Below, piece after piece: positions 33,101 to 44,823 of a stretch of DNA of 64,000 bases. The notes under the pieces are model-generated. The model saw nothing but the letters and a program-made list of their open reading frames with translations, ran no database searches and was not told where the DNA came from. The position numbers and the translations under genes were made by a program. Position 1 is the stretch's first letter, and each line of letters begins with the position of its first letter. The DNA is from Heliocidaris erythrogramma (Eukaryota > Echinodermata > Echinoidea > Camarodonta > Echinometridae): assembly GCA_025617745.1 (NCBI GenBank), contig CM046858.1, positions 45,737,162 to 45,801,161 on the forward strand, written 5' to 3'.

Positions 33101-36100
33101 CTTTAAGTTGACATGAATATTTTACTTTGTCCATATTATACAGAGGGCAAGTCTCCGCGAGCTCATGTGCTATTTTATGGTGCTATTTTATGGTCCAATT
33201 TTAAGAAAAAGAATATTACTTTTCATCTGTGTAAAAGAGAAGGTTCAGTTCTGGTAAGGTTTATCAGTTTGGAAGAATATCATTGAAGAAAAGAATTGCT
33301 CTACAAATGCCTTCTATTTCGAAATGACGAGAAACTGTTAAAAAGTTCAGACCGACCATTCGTGCCATTTGTGCGTGTAGTCTACCAATTGTGGGTGCAG
33401 TGCACGTGACTTATAGGGCACACATAAGTAATTCATCCGCTCGCAATGCATGCCGGTGAGGCGGAGCAAAGATTATTTGAAATTACTTGATTAGAAATAT
33501 TCATATAAAATCGATTGATTGTCCTCAGTAAATTTAAAAAGCGTAAATGGTGTATAATAGACATACTCTTTTCAATTTGACACCTTAGCCGAAGTTGGCT
33601 AGCTTTTTATTATTTTTAAAGGATTTATTTTATCACTGGTGCACTTCCACTGTTTCTATGTGCAAATGGGCTGAAATTTCGGCTAGCCTTGTTTCAGCCT
33701 AAATATCTTTTTTTAACGCCGGGAAAGTGCCCAAATTAGGTACTTTATTTGAGAGATATTTATATTTTGTCTCTATTCTGTGAATTTAAACGATTTCTAC
33801 CGAGGGTTGTTCAAAATATGATTTATAGACAACCTTCGTTATAACACGTGAGTGAATGGGGCCGTGAATTACTTATGTGAGCCCTGTACAGCCATATTGA
33901 GTCACTTTCTTATTATATACTACATATTTCTCAAGTCAGTGCTTCCGGACAGTTTCTTTCATGATGGCCGGAGCTCAGTTTTATCTTTGCGAAAACATTC
34001 TATATTTCTTCGTAGATATACTCAATAATGAATTTTGTATAATGATGCTTAGGTTATATTATACCGTATCCGCCAACGTACAGGGGCTAACTAAATGATC
34101 AAAATTCAATATTTTTAAAAACATTATAATCATATGATTACCTGATTTCTATCCGCGTAGGGGGTCTGGGTGGCCGTATCTTGGATCGTCGAATGTAGAG
34201 GCGTCAGGGTCGTCGGGTCTTGGATGGTTGTTTGTGCAGGATTCTGAGTGGTCGGATATTCTACGGTCGTGGCATCTGATATAGGCTCAACTATATTGGG
34301 AAAATCGAACTGGATGTTACTCCTTACAAAATGAGTAGGCCTTCACGGAAATGCACTGAATCAAGTTACTTGCATGCTTCGATTTATATAGTTATTTCTG
34401 CTCGCTACTTTTTCTTTTTCTCTTGCAGTTTTACAAATAATGTTACGTTGTTACATGATTTATCAATGACCAAAGGACATTTTCTCTTATAGTTACAGAA
34501 AGCTTAATGATAAGGCAATAACGTAAAATACATCAAACTCTACATCAAAATAAGAAACGAAATGGAATGAAGTTTGATAGCGTGGCTACCCTAAAAATGT
34601 AAATACCAAAATGTTTAACCACCCAAACATCAACTAAATTATCCTTATCGGAGTAAGAAAAGCCACTTGCTGGTAACCATAATTGGCATTAGCACAACTT
34701 CTGTCGTATACTATCAATCAAACACGGTGATCCAACATTTTGTTCCGACGATATCATTGCTCTGGATTTAATTTCGGCATAAGTGTAGGATTATTCTTAG
34801 GGTTGCAATGGGGTTTTAGTTAGGGTTTTGGTTAGGGTAAGGGTTAGGATGAGGTATAGAAAGTTGGGTCCCGTGTTAGGTTAGAAATTCGGTAATTGTA
34901 GGAAATTGACCACGGCAGCTATTGTCGCAGGACCATGGGTGGATCATGGAACAACCCTAGACAAAACTTTCTAATATTCTGTTGTTCTTTAATTTGCCTG
35001 TCTGATGAATGTTCATAATAATATATACAACCATGAAAAAATTATTAGACCAATTAAAAGAATGGTTACTGATAGTGTTATTTTTGTGGTAAGAAGGAAA
35101 TAAAATGTCATAAAAGCAAGGTATAATTGCTGAAATTTGGTATTCATTCAATGAAATACAAAGACAAATCATTTTTATAATTTTGTTGCATATTATAGTA
35201 CCCTTATTACAGAAGCTTGGTCTAATAATTGTTTTTCAGGGCCGTAGTTCTTGTATAGCGCATATCACAAATTCACCAATGTCGCTATGCACATCCAAGG
35301 AGCCTTGGATTATTACCCCCTGCTCAGCCTGGCTGCCCTAATGTAGGCGCCAAAATAATGTAGATTAATGTCTTGCCAAAAGACGGTAGTGCCGGGCTGG
35401 GATTTGAACCGCGTACCTTGTGTTCTACAGTCCGGTGAATTATCCACTAGACCACAACACCTTTGATAACATTTTCAAAATTAACGCGTTCTTTATTTTT
35501 TTTCAATCGCAATGTATATCCTATTATGCCTCCACTGGTAAAGAATTGCACGCTTCTTTACAAGATGTTTTACCCACATTGTCCCTCCTCTCCACCCCGG
35601 TGTATTAAATGGGTATACCTGGATATGCTGACTTGATAATAATTGCAGGGCCCTCGGGAAGAACAGTATATCTATACAGGTGAGGCTATTTCCGGGTAAA
35701 TAAGATATTATCACAATCATCATCATCATCATCATCATCATCATTATTATTATTATTATTGGTATTATTATTTACCTAACTGCGACTTAAGGCGAAACCT
35801 AACAATAGGTTTATTCCGTCACAATAGAAATTCGACGTTCGGGCGAAACGAGTGTGGGTTAGGGCGAAACGTAACAAAAGAATGAGATAAAAGATTTCAC
35901 TCTAAGTCGCAGTTAGAGTTAATAAGTATTATAGTAGTATTATTATTATTTGTATTACATGTATTATCATTATTATTATTATTATTACCTTCGCATAGAG
36001 CGAAGAATTGGTTACCACATGATTTATCTTGCAAGCCACCATCAGGAAGATAAGCTACACAGTCATCAGGGCTACCTCCATGATCTGCGCTCTGTGGCTC

Positions 36101-37269
36101 ACCGCTTGCACTACTCCACATAGCTGTAGAAAGATACCATCAACGACACCAACATTGTCAATTTTAACGATTATAAAAACAAACAAAGAAAATTGCTTTA
36201 ATTGCGATGAAAGTGTGCTACATCAGATTACCAATTATCAAGATTAATGGAGAACATGGTTGAATTTCTGGTGGAAAAATGAAGGTAACCATTAGGGTAA
36301 CTTTATTATGTGTATTTATTAACATTAAATCAAGCTGTTCATCAGTATGATAGCATGTCCAATAGGTCTAGACAAAAAGCTGCATGAAATCATTTACTGG
36401 CGTAGCTACAAGGGGCCAAGTGAACGTACCTTCCCCCACCGGTGAAAAAAGGGGAACGGGGAGAGGAAAGGGAAGATGATGAAGGGAAGACGTAAAGAAG
36501 ACGCTCCACCCCCTCCCTCACTTCCTGGAAAATTTGCAATTCATGCCTAGATTAAGACCGATGCCCCCCCCCCCCCCAAAACCCGCCCCTCCCCTCTCCA
36601 TGTTGTCGATACCCACTGAATGTCGGGACCCACGTTACGCCACTGAAAGCGTTTGCATTATTTTCCAGGGGGGGGGGGGGGTTCGTATTGTCATTATTTT
36701 GGTATGATTACTTTGCCATGCTTGCAGGATTCAGTTTAGTTGTTGTTGCTTAACTTACGACTTTTGTTATCCAACTCTGTGCCATCTTCACACTGGAAGG
36801 TCCCTTCAACCGCCTGGTCCGTACACCCCACCCAGAATAAATGGACGCTTCCAATTCTGCTGATCATATACAATCGAACGTACTCTGAATTGCCAACTAA
36901 TCCCTTCTCATTGTCGTTATTGAAAACGGCGAGTTTTCCACCTGTCGAGTTACAGGATGAAGAAGCTTGTGAATGTATCATCTGGAATGGACGAGTAGCA
37001 AACTTGTAGCATCCGGGACCTACATCGTCCCATCCAGAGGGACACGCCCCATCTTTGCGAGAAAAAAACAAAAGGAAACAGTTTTTCTATTGTCTGTGTT
37101 TATAAATATCTTGATAGAATGATAAAAATTGATGTAAATTGATGTAATAATAAAAATACTACATATTATAGTTCAGGAACACACACACACGTGCACACAC
37201 ATACATTATAAATGATGATGATAATAATAAAACTAATAATGATAATGATAATGCTGCTGCTGATTATAA

Positions 37270-37301
<32 letters not shown>

Positions 37302-37765
37302 ATAGGAGTAGTAGTAGTAGTAGTCGTATAGTAACAATAATAACAAAAATAACAACAACTTTGAGTAATAATAATAATAATAATAATAATTGTAGTAGTA
37401 ATAACGATAACAACAACAAAAATAATAATAGTAGTGATAGCAATGATAATGATAATAATTATAACAACAACAATAATACATGTAATTAGCATTTTTAAGT
37501 ACGCTTTCTATAGTAAAACTATATCACAGCATGTACAAAATGTGGATAAAATAGAATACAAGATCAATATAATAAACACAGGCACAAAGATCGAAAACTA
37601 TAAAAAGGGAAGTGGTACATTTTAAAGAAAAAACAACAACAAACAAATGAAGTTACAACTGGGCAATAGGCTTATGTATTAAAAAAGAATGAGAAATAGA
37701 ATAAGAAACTAACCAGTAAGCTGCATCGCAGAAGATACCAGGCCTAGGATCACAATAGCCAACAT
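29822..37765 (-). CDS. Secreted C-type lectin / PAN-domain protein, six exons
   Basis: Joined exons: 37765-37714, 37052-36759, 36123-35989, 34290-34142, 32883-32829, 30150-29822, totalling 1014 bases (337 residues plus stop). Every intron is GT..AG and all phases agree. The product has a signal peptide (1-16), a C-type lectin domain (about 19-160: CPSGWDDVGPGCYKF, FWVGCTD, GEPQSADHGG, CGNQFFALCE), a Thr/Pro-rich linker (161-228) and a PAN/apple-like module (about 268-337) with six Cys. It is predicted to be extracellular, binding a carbohydrate or protein ligand, perhaps in immunity or adhesion. The calcium/sugar motif is EPQ where sugar-binding domains usually have EPN or QPD, so the ligand is uncertain. 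Introns are filled with repeats and hold no other exon that I recognise. Confidence 0.8.
31219..31482. mobile_element. Palindromic MITE with internal tandem repeats (intron 5)
   Basis: Starts CACTGCAAAAACCAGGGTGT and ends with the exact inverse (ACACCCTGGTTTTTGCAGTG). The inverted arms run about 60 bases (through CTCGGTATC and TGGGCTACACCAGATAAGTG). The centre has repeated AACTGGTGTTGTTTTAACAC and TTTGACACTTATCTGGTGTAG units. The same end sequence occurs without a partner at about 22371 and 24211 inside the 1.8-kb tandem repeat. Confidence 0.85.
32829..32883 (-). CDS. Lectin/PAN gene, exon 5 (short linker)
   Basis: 55 bases between TATTCAG and GGTGAGT encode DFVTNVEDEGCCGTSRTG plus one base. 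The CC pair could form extra disulfides. Its place in the gene rests on phase agreement (0 in, 1 out) and good splice sites; a cassette exon is possible. Confidence 0.65.
33412..33888. mobile_element. Small TIR element (intron 4)
   Basis: GGGCACACATAAGTAATTCA at 33417-33436 recurs inverted at about 33865-33884 with one mismatch (TGAATTACTTATGTGAGCCC). The interior is AT-rich and non-coding. Part of it resembles 27700-28000. Confidence 0.6.
34142..34290 (-). CDS. Lectin/PAN gene, exon 4 (Thr/Pro-rich linker)
   Basis: 149 bases between CCCAATATAG and CAG|GTAATC. Encodes VEPISDATTVEYPTTQ and then TTIQDPTTLTP and STIQDTATQTP, a mucin-like stalk with a degenerate TTIQD/STIQD repeat and many potential O-glycosylation sites. 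Entry phase 1 joins the G of exon 3, exit phase 0. Confidence 0.75.
34795..34860 (+). repeat. Degenerate TTAGGG-like tract (intron 3)
   Basis: Irregular TTAGGGTT, TTAGTTAGGG and GGGTTAGGA units resemble interstitial telomere-type repeats. It probably belongs to a dispersed repeat, not to a former chromosome end. Confidence 0.5.
35389..35462 (-). repeat. tRNA-derived SINE-like sequence (intron 3)
   Basis: The minus strand reads TGGTCTAGTGGATAA (A-box-like), CTGTAGA (as in a tRNA-Tyr anticodon loop) and CGGTTCAAATCCC (B box). The arms do not pair as a proper cloverleaf, so this is tRNA-derived and not a functional tRNA gene. Confidence 0.55.
35560..35760 (+). repeat. SINE-like body with (ATC)n/(ATT)n tail (intron 3)
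   Basis: CCTCTCCACCCCGGTGTATT and AAATGGGTATACCTGG match the phrase at 54205-54236 (CTCTCCACCCAGGTGTAAAT, GGCTACCCTGG). The segment then runs into TAAATAAGATATTATCAC and a triplet-repeat tail, a typical SINE layout. Confidence 0.5.
35989..36123 (-). CDS. Lectin/PAN gene, exon 3 (C-terminal half of lectin domain)
   Basis: 135 bases between TTTCTACAG and GAAG|GTAATA. Encodes MWSSASGEPQSADHGG, DDCVAYLPDGG, LQDKSCGNQFFALCE: the end of the long loop, the variant EPQ motif, the LQD that replaces the usual WND, and the last two conserved Cys. The donor lies at the edge of an ATT/AAT microsatellite in the intron. Confidence 0.85.
36759..37052 (-). CDS. Lectin/PAN gene, exon 2 (N-terminal half of lectin domain)
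   Basis: 294 bases between CTCGCAAAG and AGTC|GTAAGT. Encodes DGACPSGWDDVGPGCYKF, SSSCNSTGGKLAVFNNDNEK, RIGSVHLFWVGCTDQAVEG and FQCEDGTELDNKS. The initial Cys pair marks a long-form C-type lectin domain; FWVGCTD occupies the WIGL position. Confidence 0.85.
37180..37490. repeat. Microsatellite cluster in lectin intron 1
   Basis: (CA)n at about 37180-37202, (GAT/AAT)n, (GTA)n at about 37268-37325, (AAT)n at about 37368-37390 and (CAA)n. These generate the Tyr/Ile/Thr-rich frames on the minus strand. Confidence 0.85.
37714..37765 (-). CDS. Lectin/PAN gene, exon 1 (start and signal peptide)
   Basis: The ATG at 37765 opens MLAIVILGLVSSAMQLT, a hydrophobic signal peptide, and stops at donor ACTG|GTTAGT in phase 1. 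This joins exon 2 to give D-GACPSGW just after the expected cleavage site. The start is chosen because it gives a complete signal peptide in the correct phase; no upstream exon is needed. No clear TATA box was seen. Confidence 0.75.
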
Positions 37766-39785
37766 TCTGGGATCTTATACGGGTATGATAAGCAGAGTGA
37801 GCAGAAAGCGTGAGCCAATTACACACTGACCAAACTTCGATGAAACCTGGTGATGATCTTGTTGAAATGGGTCCGCGATAGGCTGACCCCTCCCATAATT
37901 GCACTTTTGTTGCACCTTTTAATTAATTTGGAAATTTATGACGCAGATCTTTTCATTCTTCTGTAACCTTTGAGTTGTACAGTGTTTTGATGATATTTCC
38001 ACCTAATATATTGTAGATATCAACAGAGAAAGAGATAGATTAATACATAGAGAGAGAAAAAAAGAGAGACAGACAGACAGAGACAGAGAGACAGGGACAC
38101 AGAGACAGAGAGAGAGAGAGAGATAAAGGCATTAATTTTCTTGATTGCTATTTTCTCGTTGGCCTGGATCAAGGCCCGCTTTGACACGCTTTAAAAAATT
38201 GTTAATTATTCTTATCCAAATTGATACCAAAAGATGCCTTTTGTTTGTCGATTACTGTAAATGACCTCTAAATGTACAACAATGAAATATATATTTTTTA
38301 ACGTCTGGTATCAGATTTTTATCACTCAAGAAGTGGGGGGGGGGGGGGGGGGGGGGGGGGTGGGCGCTGCCCCTAAATCATTTCTGAATTAAGAGGTTTT
38401 AGTCACCACTATTTTCATCAGCAACAAAAACCTTCAAAGCTTTTGAAAAGACAAAGCGCCGATAATTTGATTTGAGCACATAATTCAATTCACTTTTCAA
38501 AGAGAGAAGAAGGCAAAGGAGAGAAGAAGAAGAAGAGAGAGAGACATGTAGATATAAATGAAAAGGGATAGATGAAGAGAAAGAGAGAGAGAGAGAGAGA
38601 ATAATCACATATTTTAATATGCGACATAGAATTATTCACGTATCCTTTTCTGTTCCGTCCTTGTATAATTATTTTGTTATTATTCCAAGCTTCGGCACAG
38701 CTGGCAATAAATTGGTTCCTTATAATTATGATTTAAAAAAAGGATGCCTTTAGAAGCAAGTCAGCAATCCTTGTATACGACCTATAAATGTCTAAAATCA
38801 TTAATCGCTTTTCTGTTCCATTTTCGTAACTCTCTGTACGTTTCTGCCAAACGACCTTACATTTTTTATTATTGCCATGTGAATTACTAAATAAACTGTG
38901 GCATCACAAAGGCTTGGTCAAACTTCACCGATACCGATAACGATAAAGTATACCCAGACGTTGTAATTCCGGAGAGGTTGTTAATCCGGACAGGTCATTT
39001 TTAAACAGTAAATCGAACAAATTGTCACAAATCTTTCACAGGATAGGTTGAAAATCATGTGAATTGCACATATTCACTGGTTTTAGTGTTACTTGATGCA
39101 TGTTTTTCGTAAAATCTGACGGCAAAACTGACGGGCTAATTTCTGTTAAGTGTCCGGAAATGCAACCCCCATCCTATGTCCACATTTAACGGTAACGATT
39201 ACGATGAAAGTGGTCAGACAACCCGATTTTTCGCAATAAAAAAATCGCTCGTTTTGTCAATAAAACATTATGACATTGCTATGTCTACATGTATTATTCT
39301 TATTATTTTAACTGTTCCTTCTATTATTTTACAATCCTTCATGCAGTTAAGGACAGTCCCTTGTAATTTTCTTGTATCTGTCTAAAATCATCCATTCTTG
39401 AATCACACTGACACAAAGACAAAACACCAATGCATGATTTCATTTCACATATGATAATTTATCAAAAAAAGTCAATTTAATATTTTTTTGGTTTGTTTTT
39501 CATTAATTCTAAAATATTTTCTCATTCAAATTTATACATGTACAGTGAAATAACAATATACCACTTTGATGCCATTATTTATAATCGAGAAGAGTGAGCG
39601 AGAGAAGAGAAGAGTAATCATTCACAAATAAAAACATGACCAGTGTTTACCAAGAGAGTACACATATTTATGAAACATCTTAAGCAAAATAGTATATCAG
39701 TGACTCATAAAAAATAAAAGGCATGCAAGAAAAACACATGGGCATAGTTTTTAAGAATTATTATGGACACCTAGTGTAAAGCTAA
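37766..39785. other. Upstream flank of the lectin gene; low-complexity tracts
   Basis: Would contain the promoter, but no clear TATA element was found. Holds (GA)n tracts (about 38050-38122 and 38560-38600) and a G26 run (38335-38360). No exon seen. Confidence 0.5.
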
Positions 39786-39935
39786 TACAGTGGAACCTCG
39801 TTATAACAAGGTGATTTTGCCGGTTCCCACTTCTTTGTATTCCATTGGTTTTTTAGCCCTGATATAACAAGGTTTCGATATAAAGAGGTAATTTTCTCTG
39901 TGCCAAGGAGTTTGTTATAACCAGGTTCCACTGTA
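39786..39935. mobile_element. Tigger/pogo-like MITE with TA duplication
   Basis: TA-CAGTGGAACCTCGTTATAAC at the left and GTTATAACCAGGTTCCACTG-TA at the right: a TIR of about 22 bp, TA target duplication, 146 bp element. TIRs beginning CAGTGGAACCTC are characteristic of pogo/Tigger-type Tc1-mariner elements. Confidence 0.85.
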
Positions 39936-40123
39936 CAAAGATAAAAATGGGTGTAACTGTAAAGGTGTTTCATGGCCTTATTTGGAGGAGAGAATGTATA
40001 ATTATGCAGTCAAGAGTTATTTCTGATATAATTCTGCAGAGATATTCATTCTCTTTCTAATAAAAAAGGAACTAGAAAGAATTTTATTCCGTGAAAATGA
40101 TATCTACATTAGCAAATATTCAA

Positions 40124-40171
<48 letters not shown>

Positions 40172-43100
40172 AATATATGGGTATACACACATACATATAT
40201 ATATCTATATATACATGTACATATATATTTATATAATAGACAATACAAATAGCCCCAAAGAACCATGCCTCATGAAATTCACCCAGTCACTAAATATTGA
40301 TAGAGTAAATAACATGCTTCTTGATATACAATGTATATACATGTATCCCAAAAGAGAGAGAGAGACAGAGAGAGACAGACAGAGGAAGGGAGAGAGAAGA
40401 AAAAAAATGACATTAAAATGTTTGAAGCACAGAACTTCACATTTCTAACTGAAGGGACCGTGTATTGATATGACAAATACATGTACATGTAATTACAGAA
40501 CATGGCACATGTATCACCCCTTTTTTCTGGTCTGATATTATATATTCTATACATTAACATGGAGCTTTCTTCAGTGAATGAAGTAAATATATTTAGGCAA
40601 ATAAGCTCCAAATGAAGCAGTGATAAGAATAAAACTACAAATGAAATACTCAAATTTCCCAAACTTATACGTAAAACTTTTAAAAGGAAACATCATACCT
40701 GAATAAAAACAAGAATCATTTAGATATCTACATGGATATGTCACTACGTTCATGTAACTACTAATTCACGTCAACATGATTGGCTGTTCTTGGTGACAGA
40801 AATATATTCACTTCTTGAAAACTTTATACACGCATGTACTATATAAATACACTTTGTACAGCTCCATCTCGGGATAACTTATTTCGCATCTACATCGAGT
40901 TCAAAATGACGCTATTTTTCATTAAAAATCACAAACCACTAACCTAGCTGAACATTGGAAGACTGCAAATGGTTTTAACGTTCCCATCCGAAGCAACAGA
41001 TAATGAAAAGATTGTTGGTGAGCAGATATCTTTCTGTACCTCTCTATAAACATTCACTTGTTACTTTGAAAACTATGATTGGTTATTCATTCTCATTCAA
41101 CAAAATGATAGCCAGAGACAATTAAATCGTAAGCTTGAATTATTGATTTTATCAGCACAGTAAATACAGCCAGCAAAGGGGTTTGGCAATACACAATAAA
41201 ATACAAGAACAGATTCGTTCCAATGTGATATGATATAGACTTATAGAGCATTCCTATTTTGATTTGAGCAATTCATGAATATTATTATTTTATATGCCAT
41301 ATCAACACAAATCAACACAAACGGTACAACGTTTAATGGGAGCTCAAAAAAAGTGAATCCAATCACTGTTGCCCCTCTGGCATTAAGCAGATCTGAGAAG
41401 AAACATTTAAAAACCGAATAAATTAGATACCCATCTGTTACACACTACACACAAGAAAACCTGTATGCTAGAATTGTGTCCTGATTGTCTATATTTTGGA
41501 TGATGATGATGAACATCAAAGGATCCTATACCTATTTCATAGTTACCTAATATTTGTGCTTTGGTAACTATATACCTTGCTCCCATTTTCAGGAAGTACA
41601 CTTCTCCTTAAACATTTACCATTCTCTCTTAATTCAAAGATTTGTTTGATTTTTAAAAATTTCTTCGACAACACATAAATACTTAAAATGAAGAAAATAT
41701 ATAAATCCTTATTACCAGCACAGTATAACTACAAACTGTGATGGCAGTTTCGAAAGCTACAATTTAAAGTTAAATGTACAAGTATTCATCAGTATGACAA
41801 GTGAGAAAAGACAAAAAATGAATGTTCTCAATCGGCAGTATTAATCTAGAAGCCACTTTGTCTCGATCTCTCTCATTTCAACATGAATAAAAGATCCCCA
41901 GTTAACCCACTTATCAAACTTAATGGCTTAAAATCACAAAAGGTTTATCTTAATCCACATTTTAAACCTCCATATCTGTGTGTCCTCATTTCCAATGGTA
42001 ATATGCTCATATGTATGCTTATTTTAGTCCACGATAGAGGTTTAACCCTTCTGAGACAATTGACCACATTTTGTGGCTTGTCTCAATAACTTTTGATCCA
42101 GAGCTCTAAAAAATATACCAGATGCTTGCGTAGAAAGAGCAAAAGCTTCTGCACATTTTATGTCCATTTTAGTTCCATGACTAGGAATTAAAAAAAAAAA
42201 GTTTTAATATCCTTAAATTGGCAACACATTGAGAGGTCAAAATCATTGTTTTTTATCAAAATTGGCAAATTTTTCAACTTTGACAAATTTCGCAAACATA
42301 TATATTGTTTTCAAAGACTTTACACCTTAGTAGAACAATGTAGCATGAAGAGTTAACCTATGATTTAGTCCATGGGTTAGATCAAAACTCCTTCATGAAT
42401 TTGTAGCAATGTGTGTGGTTGCAGATGCAATATCCAATGCCATTATGAAACCATCCTTTACATCTAATTATATCCTGGATTATTCATGGTAAAACAATGT
42501 GCGCAATCATATAACACATTTTCCTCCAATCAGATAATAACTGTATGATTAAAATTTCCGTTACACACTACTGCCAGTATTCTAAACGATGTTAACATAA
42601 AACTGGGTATAAGCTTGGTCTAGGTCAAGTTCATACTCGGTACAAGTCCAGTTTCACAAAGGAAAAACTAACATGTCAGTCCACATGACCAAGCTTACCC
42701 CCAGCGCAGAGTCTAAATTAAATAACTTAGTAGAATTATGCACGTCCATGTTTAATTCTATCATGATTGTGTTGATTTAAAACCTCATATGAGAATGTCT
42801 TATAACCTTAATGTACATGCATCATGATGCATGTCTGGAAGCTTTGCAGGTGAAGGAGAGATTGGAAACGGAAAAAAGAAAATCACAAAAAGAGATGACT
42901 GAAACTTTGAGAAAAATTGGATGGAGCATAAAAAAGTTATGATTTTGAAATAATTTGAAAGAAAGGTAATCTTCCACTCGCAATTCTGTCTTGCTGCGAG
43001 ATGTCGCGGGCCAAAATTTCCATTTCAAATTTATTTTTCAACTTGCTTTTGTAGTTGTGATAATTACTGGTTACATTTTGTGACATAGACAAAGGTCTGT

Positions 43101-43904
43101 TCTATGGCATGAACTGAAAAAAGGGGGAAACTTGAGTCTAAAAGAAATGGAAAGATGTTCTTCCCGTGTTGAATACATGTAGAAATCATTAAAACATTCC
43201 AAATACTCCCCACTATGAGTCATAACTCCTTTTTATTCTTCATCTCATTTTTCTGATACTAATATCTTTCTCAGATTATTCTGCTTCCATGCATGCATAC
43301 TTTCTATGGAGGGCTAATCCTTCTTTGACATGACCGTTTCAATTAAAAGAATTACCAAACAAGCATCTATACCACTAAATACATTGATCCACGCCAACTG
43401 AAATAGAATATGAACCCACAGTACGTTTACACTACATTTACAATACCACCCTACATAGAATTTTAAAAAATAAAACACAAATAGGCATGGAATTCAACAA
43501 ACATGATTGAAACTCAACTTTCCCTAGTCCTCACTACATTTCAAGATACCTTTTCAATGTTATCACGCATCATTGGTTGATACGACAATGACTGGTTCAT
43601 TCAGGAAACAATAGACCTGTTTACTAAGTGATTCAAATCTTATGCATACTTTTGAAACAAAGGTTGTTCTTGACAACATGAAAGCTTGCTAGAGGCTTGC
43701 CAGACATAGCAACAAGTAATGTATGCAACTGGATTCCAAGTATTGTAGTTCATTCATTAATAACAGGTTAATGGAATACATTGTTACTAGGTCCCCAGGA
43801 AAGAAACATCCATAAATTTAAATCACTTAGTAAACAGGTCTATTACATTATTTTGTTTGCTTCTGAAGCCAAGTTCATTGAGTTATGTTTCACTAACCCC
43901 AAGA
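39936..43904. other. AT-rich non-coding DNA, no gene seen
   Basis: Contains a (TA)n block at about 40128-40240, a (GA)n tract at about 40350-40400, and many short frames without domains or splice bounds. I found neither an exon nor a clearly bounded element. Confidence 0.5.
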
Positions 43905-44124
43905 CACCAGGGGTGGTATTCTGAGATTTATTTGATCTTGAGTTTAGTGGAAAGATTTTAATTGTCATAACAACTTTTAAATTGCAACATTTCATTGGTG
44001 TTTGCGCAGATGAATTCCGCGTACACAGCCACTTTTGCGCAGTTATTAACCAATTTTGTTATGACAATTAAAATTATTTCACTAAAATCAAGATAAAATA
44101 AATCTCAGAATACCACCCCTGGTG
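43905..44124. mobile_element. MITE with TIR of about 25 bp
   Basis: CACCAGGGGTGGTATTCTGA at the left recurs inverted at the right (TCAGAATACCACCCCTGGTG). The arms extend through AATTGTCATAACA / TGTTATGACAATT, so most of the 220 bp folds into a hairpin. No coding capacity. Confidence 0.85.
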
Positions 44125-44394
44125 CTGTGCCTAGTCATTTATACAACTATTAACACTGAACATATGTTGATCATTTCATGAGCAAGACATGGCATACTGA
44201 AGCAGAACTGATCTTGCTACTGTCGCTATGAATGTGGCATTATGCTTGAACTAGGGATGGCTTAGTGGATTGTGTCAGTGATGGTAAAAATTCGATGTAT
44301 TTATAGGACTCCACTGCTTGCAATCAATGCAAAAGAACATCACTAACAACAACAATCATTGATTTCAATGTCCATGAATATGATCATAACTGAA

Positions 44395-44823
44395 TTAAAG
44401 GCCAAGTCCACCTCAATATCAAGTTGATTTGAATAAACAGAGTAAAATTAAACAAGCATAACAGTAAAAATTTCCCCGAAATCGGATGTAAAATAAGAAA
44501 GTTATGGCATTTTGAAGTTTTGCATTATTTCATGGAACAGTGATATGCATAGCATGGGCAGTATGCAAATGAGTGAACCGATGATGTCACACACTCACTT
44601 TTCCTGATGTATTTTTTTATATGAAATTTCAAATATTTCAATTTTATAGATGTGATAATAAAGAATCCCTTCCTTGTATGAAAATAAGTTACAATAATGA
44701 TGATTTTACATGTTCCATATGGAGTCAAACCATGTTTTACATTATTGAAGCAAAAAAAATGTTTGTTTAATTTTACTTTGTTTATTCAAATCAACTTGAT
44801 ATTGAGGTGGACTTGGCCTTTAA
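44395..44823. mobile_element. TTAA-flanked MITE, 421 bp
   Basis: TTAA (44395-44398) precedes AGGCCAAGTCCACCTCAATA; the inverse (TATTGAGGTGGACTTGGCCT) ends at 44819 and is followed by TTAA (44820-44823). The TIR runs about 40 bp (through CAAGTTGATTTGAATAAACA). TTAA duplication is typical of piggyBac and Kolobok families. Confidence 0.9.

Noticed and set aside
34795-34860. Possible ancestral telomere fusion site
   Set aside because: The TTAGGG-like units are irregular and short, and occur within AT-rich intronic repeat DNA; more probably part of a dispersed element.
37166-37492. Tyr/Ile/Thr-rich frames in lectin intron 1
   Set aside because: Pure microsatellite translation inside an intron bounded by confirmed-phase exons.
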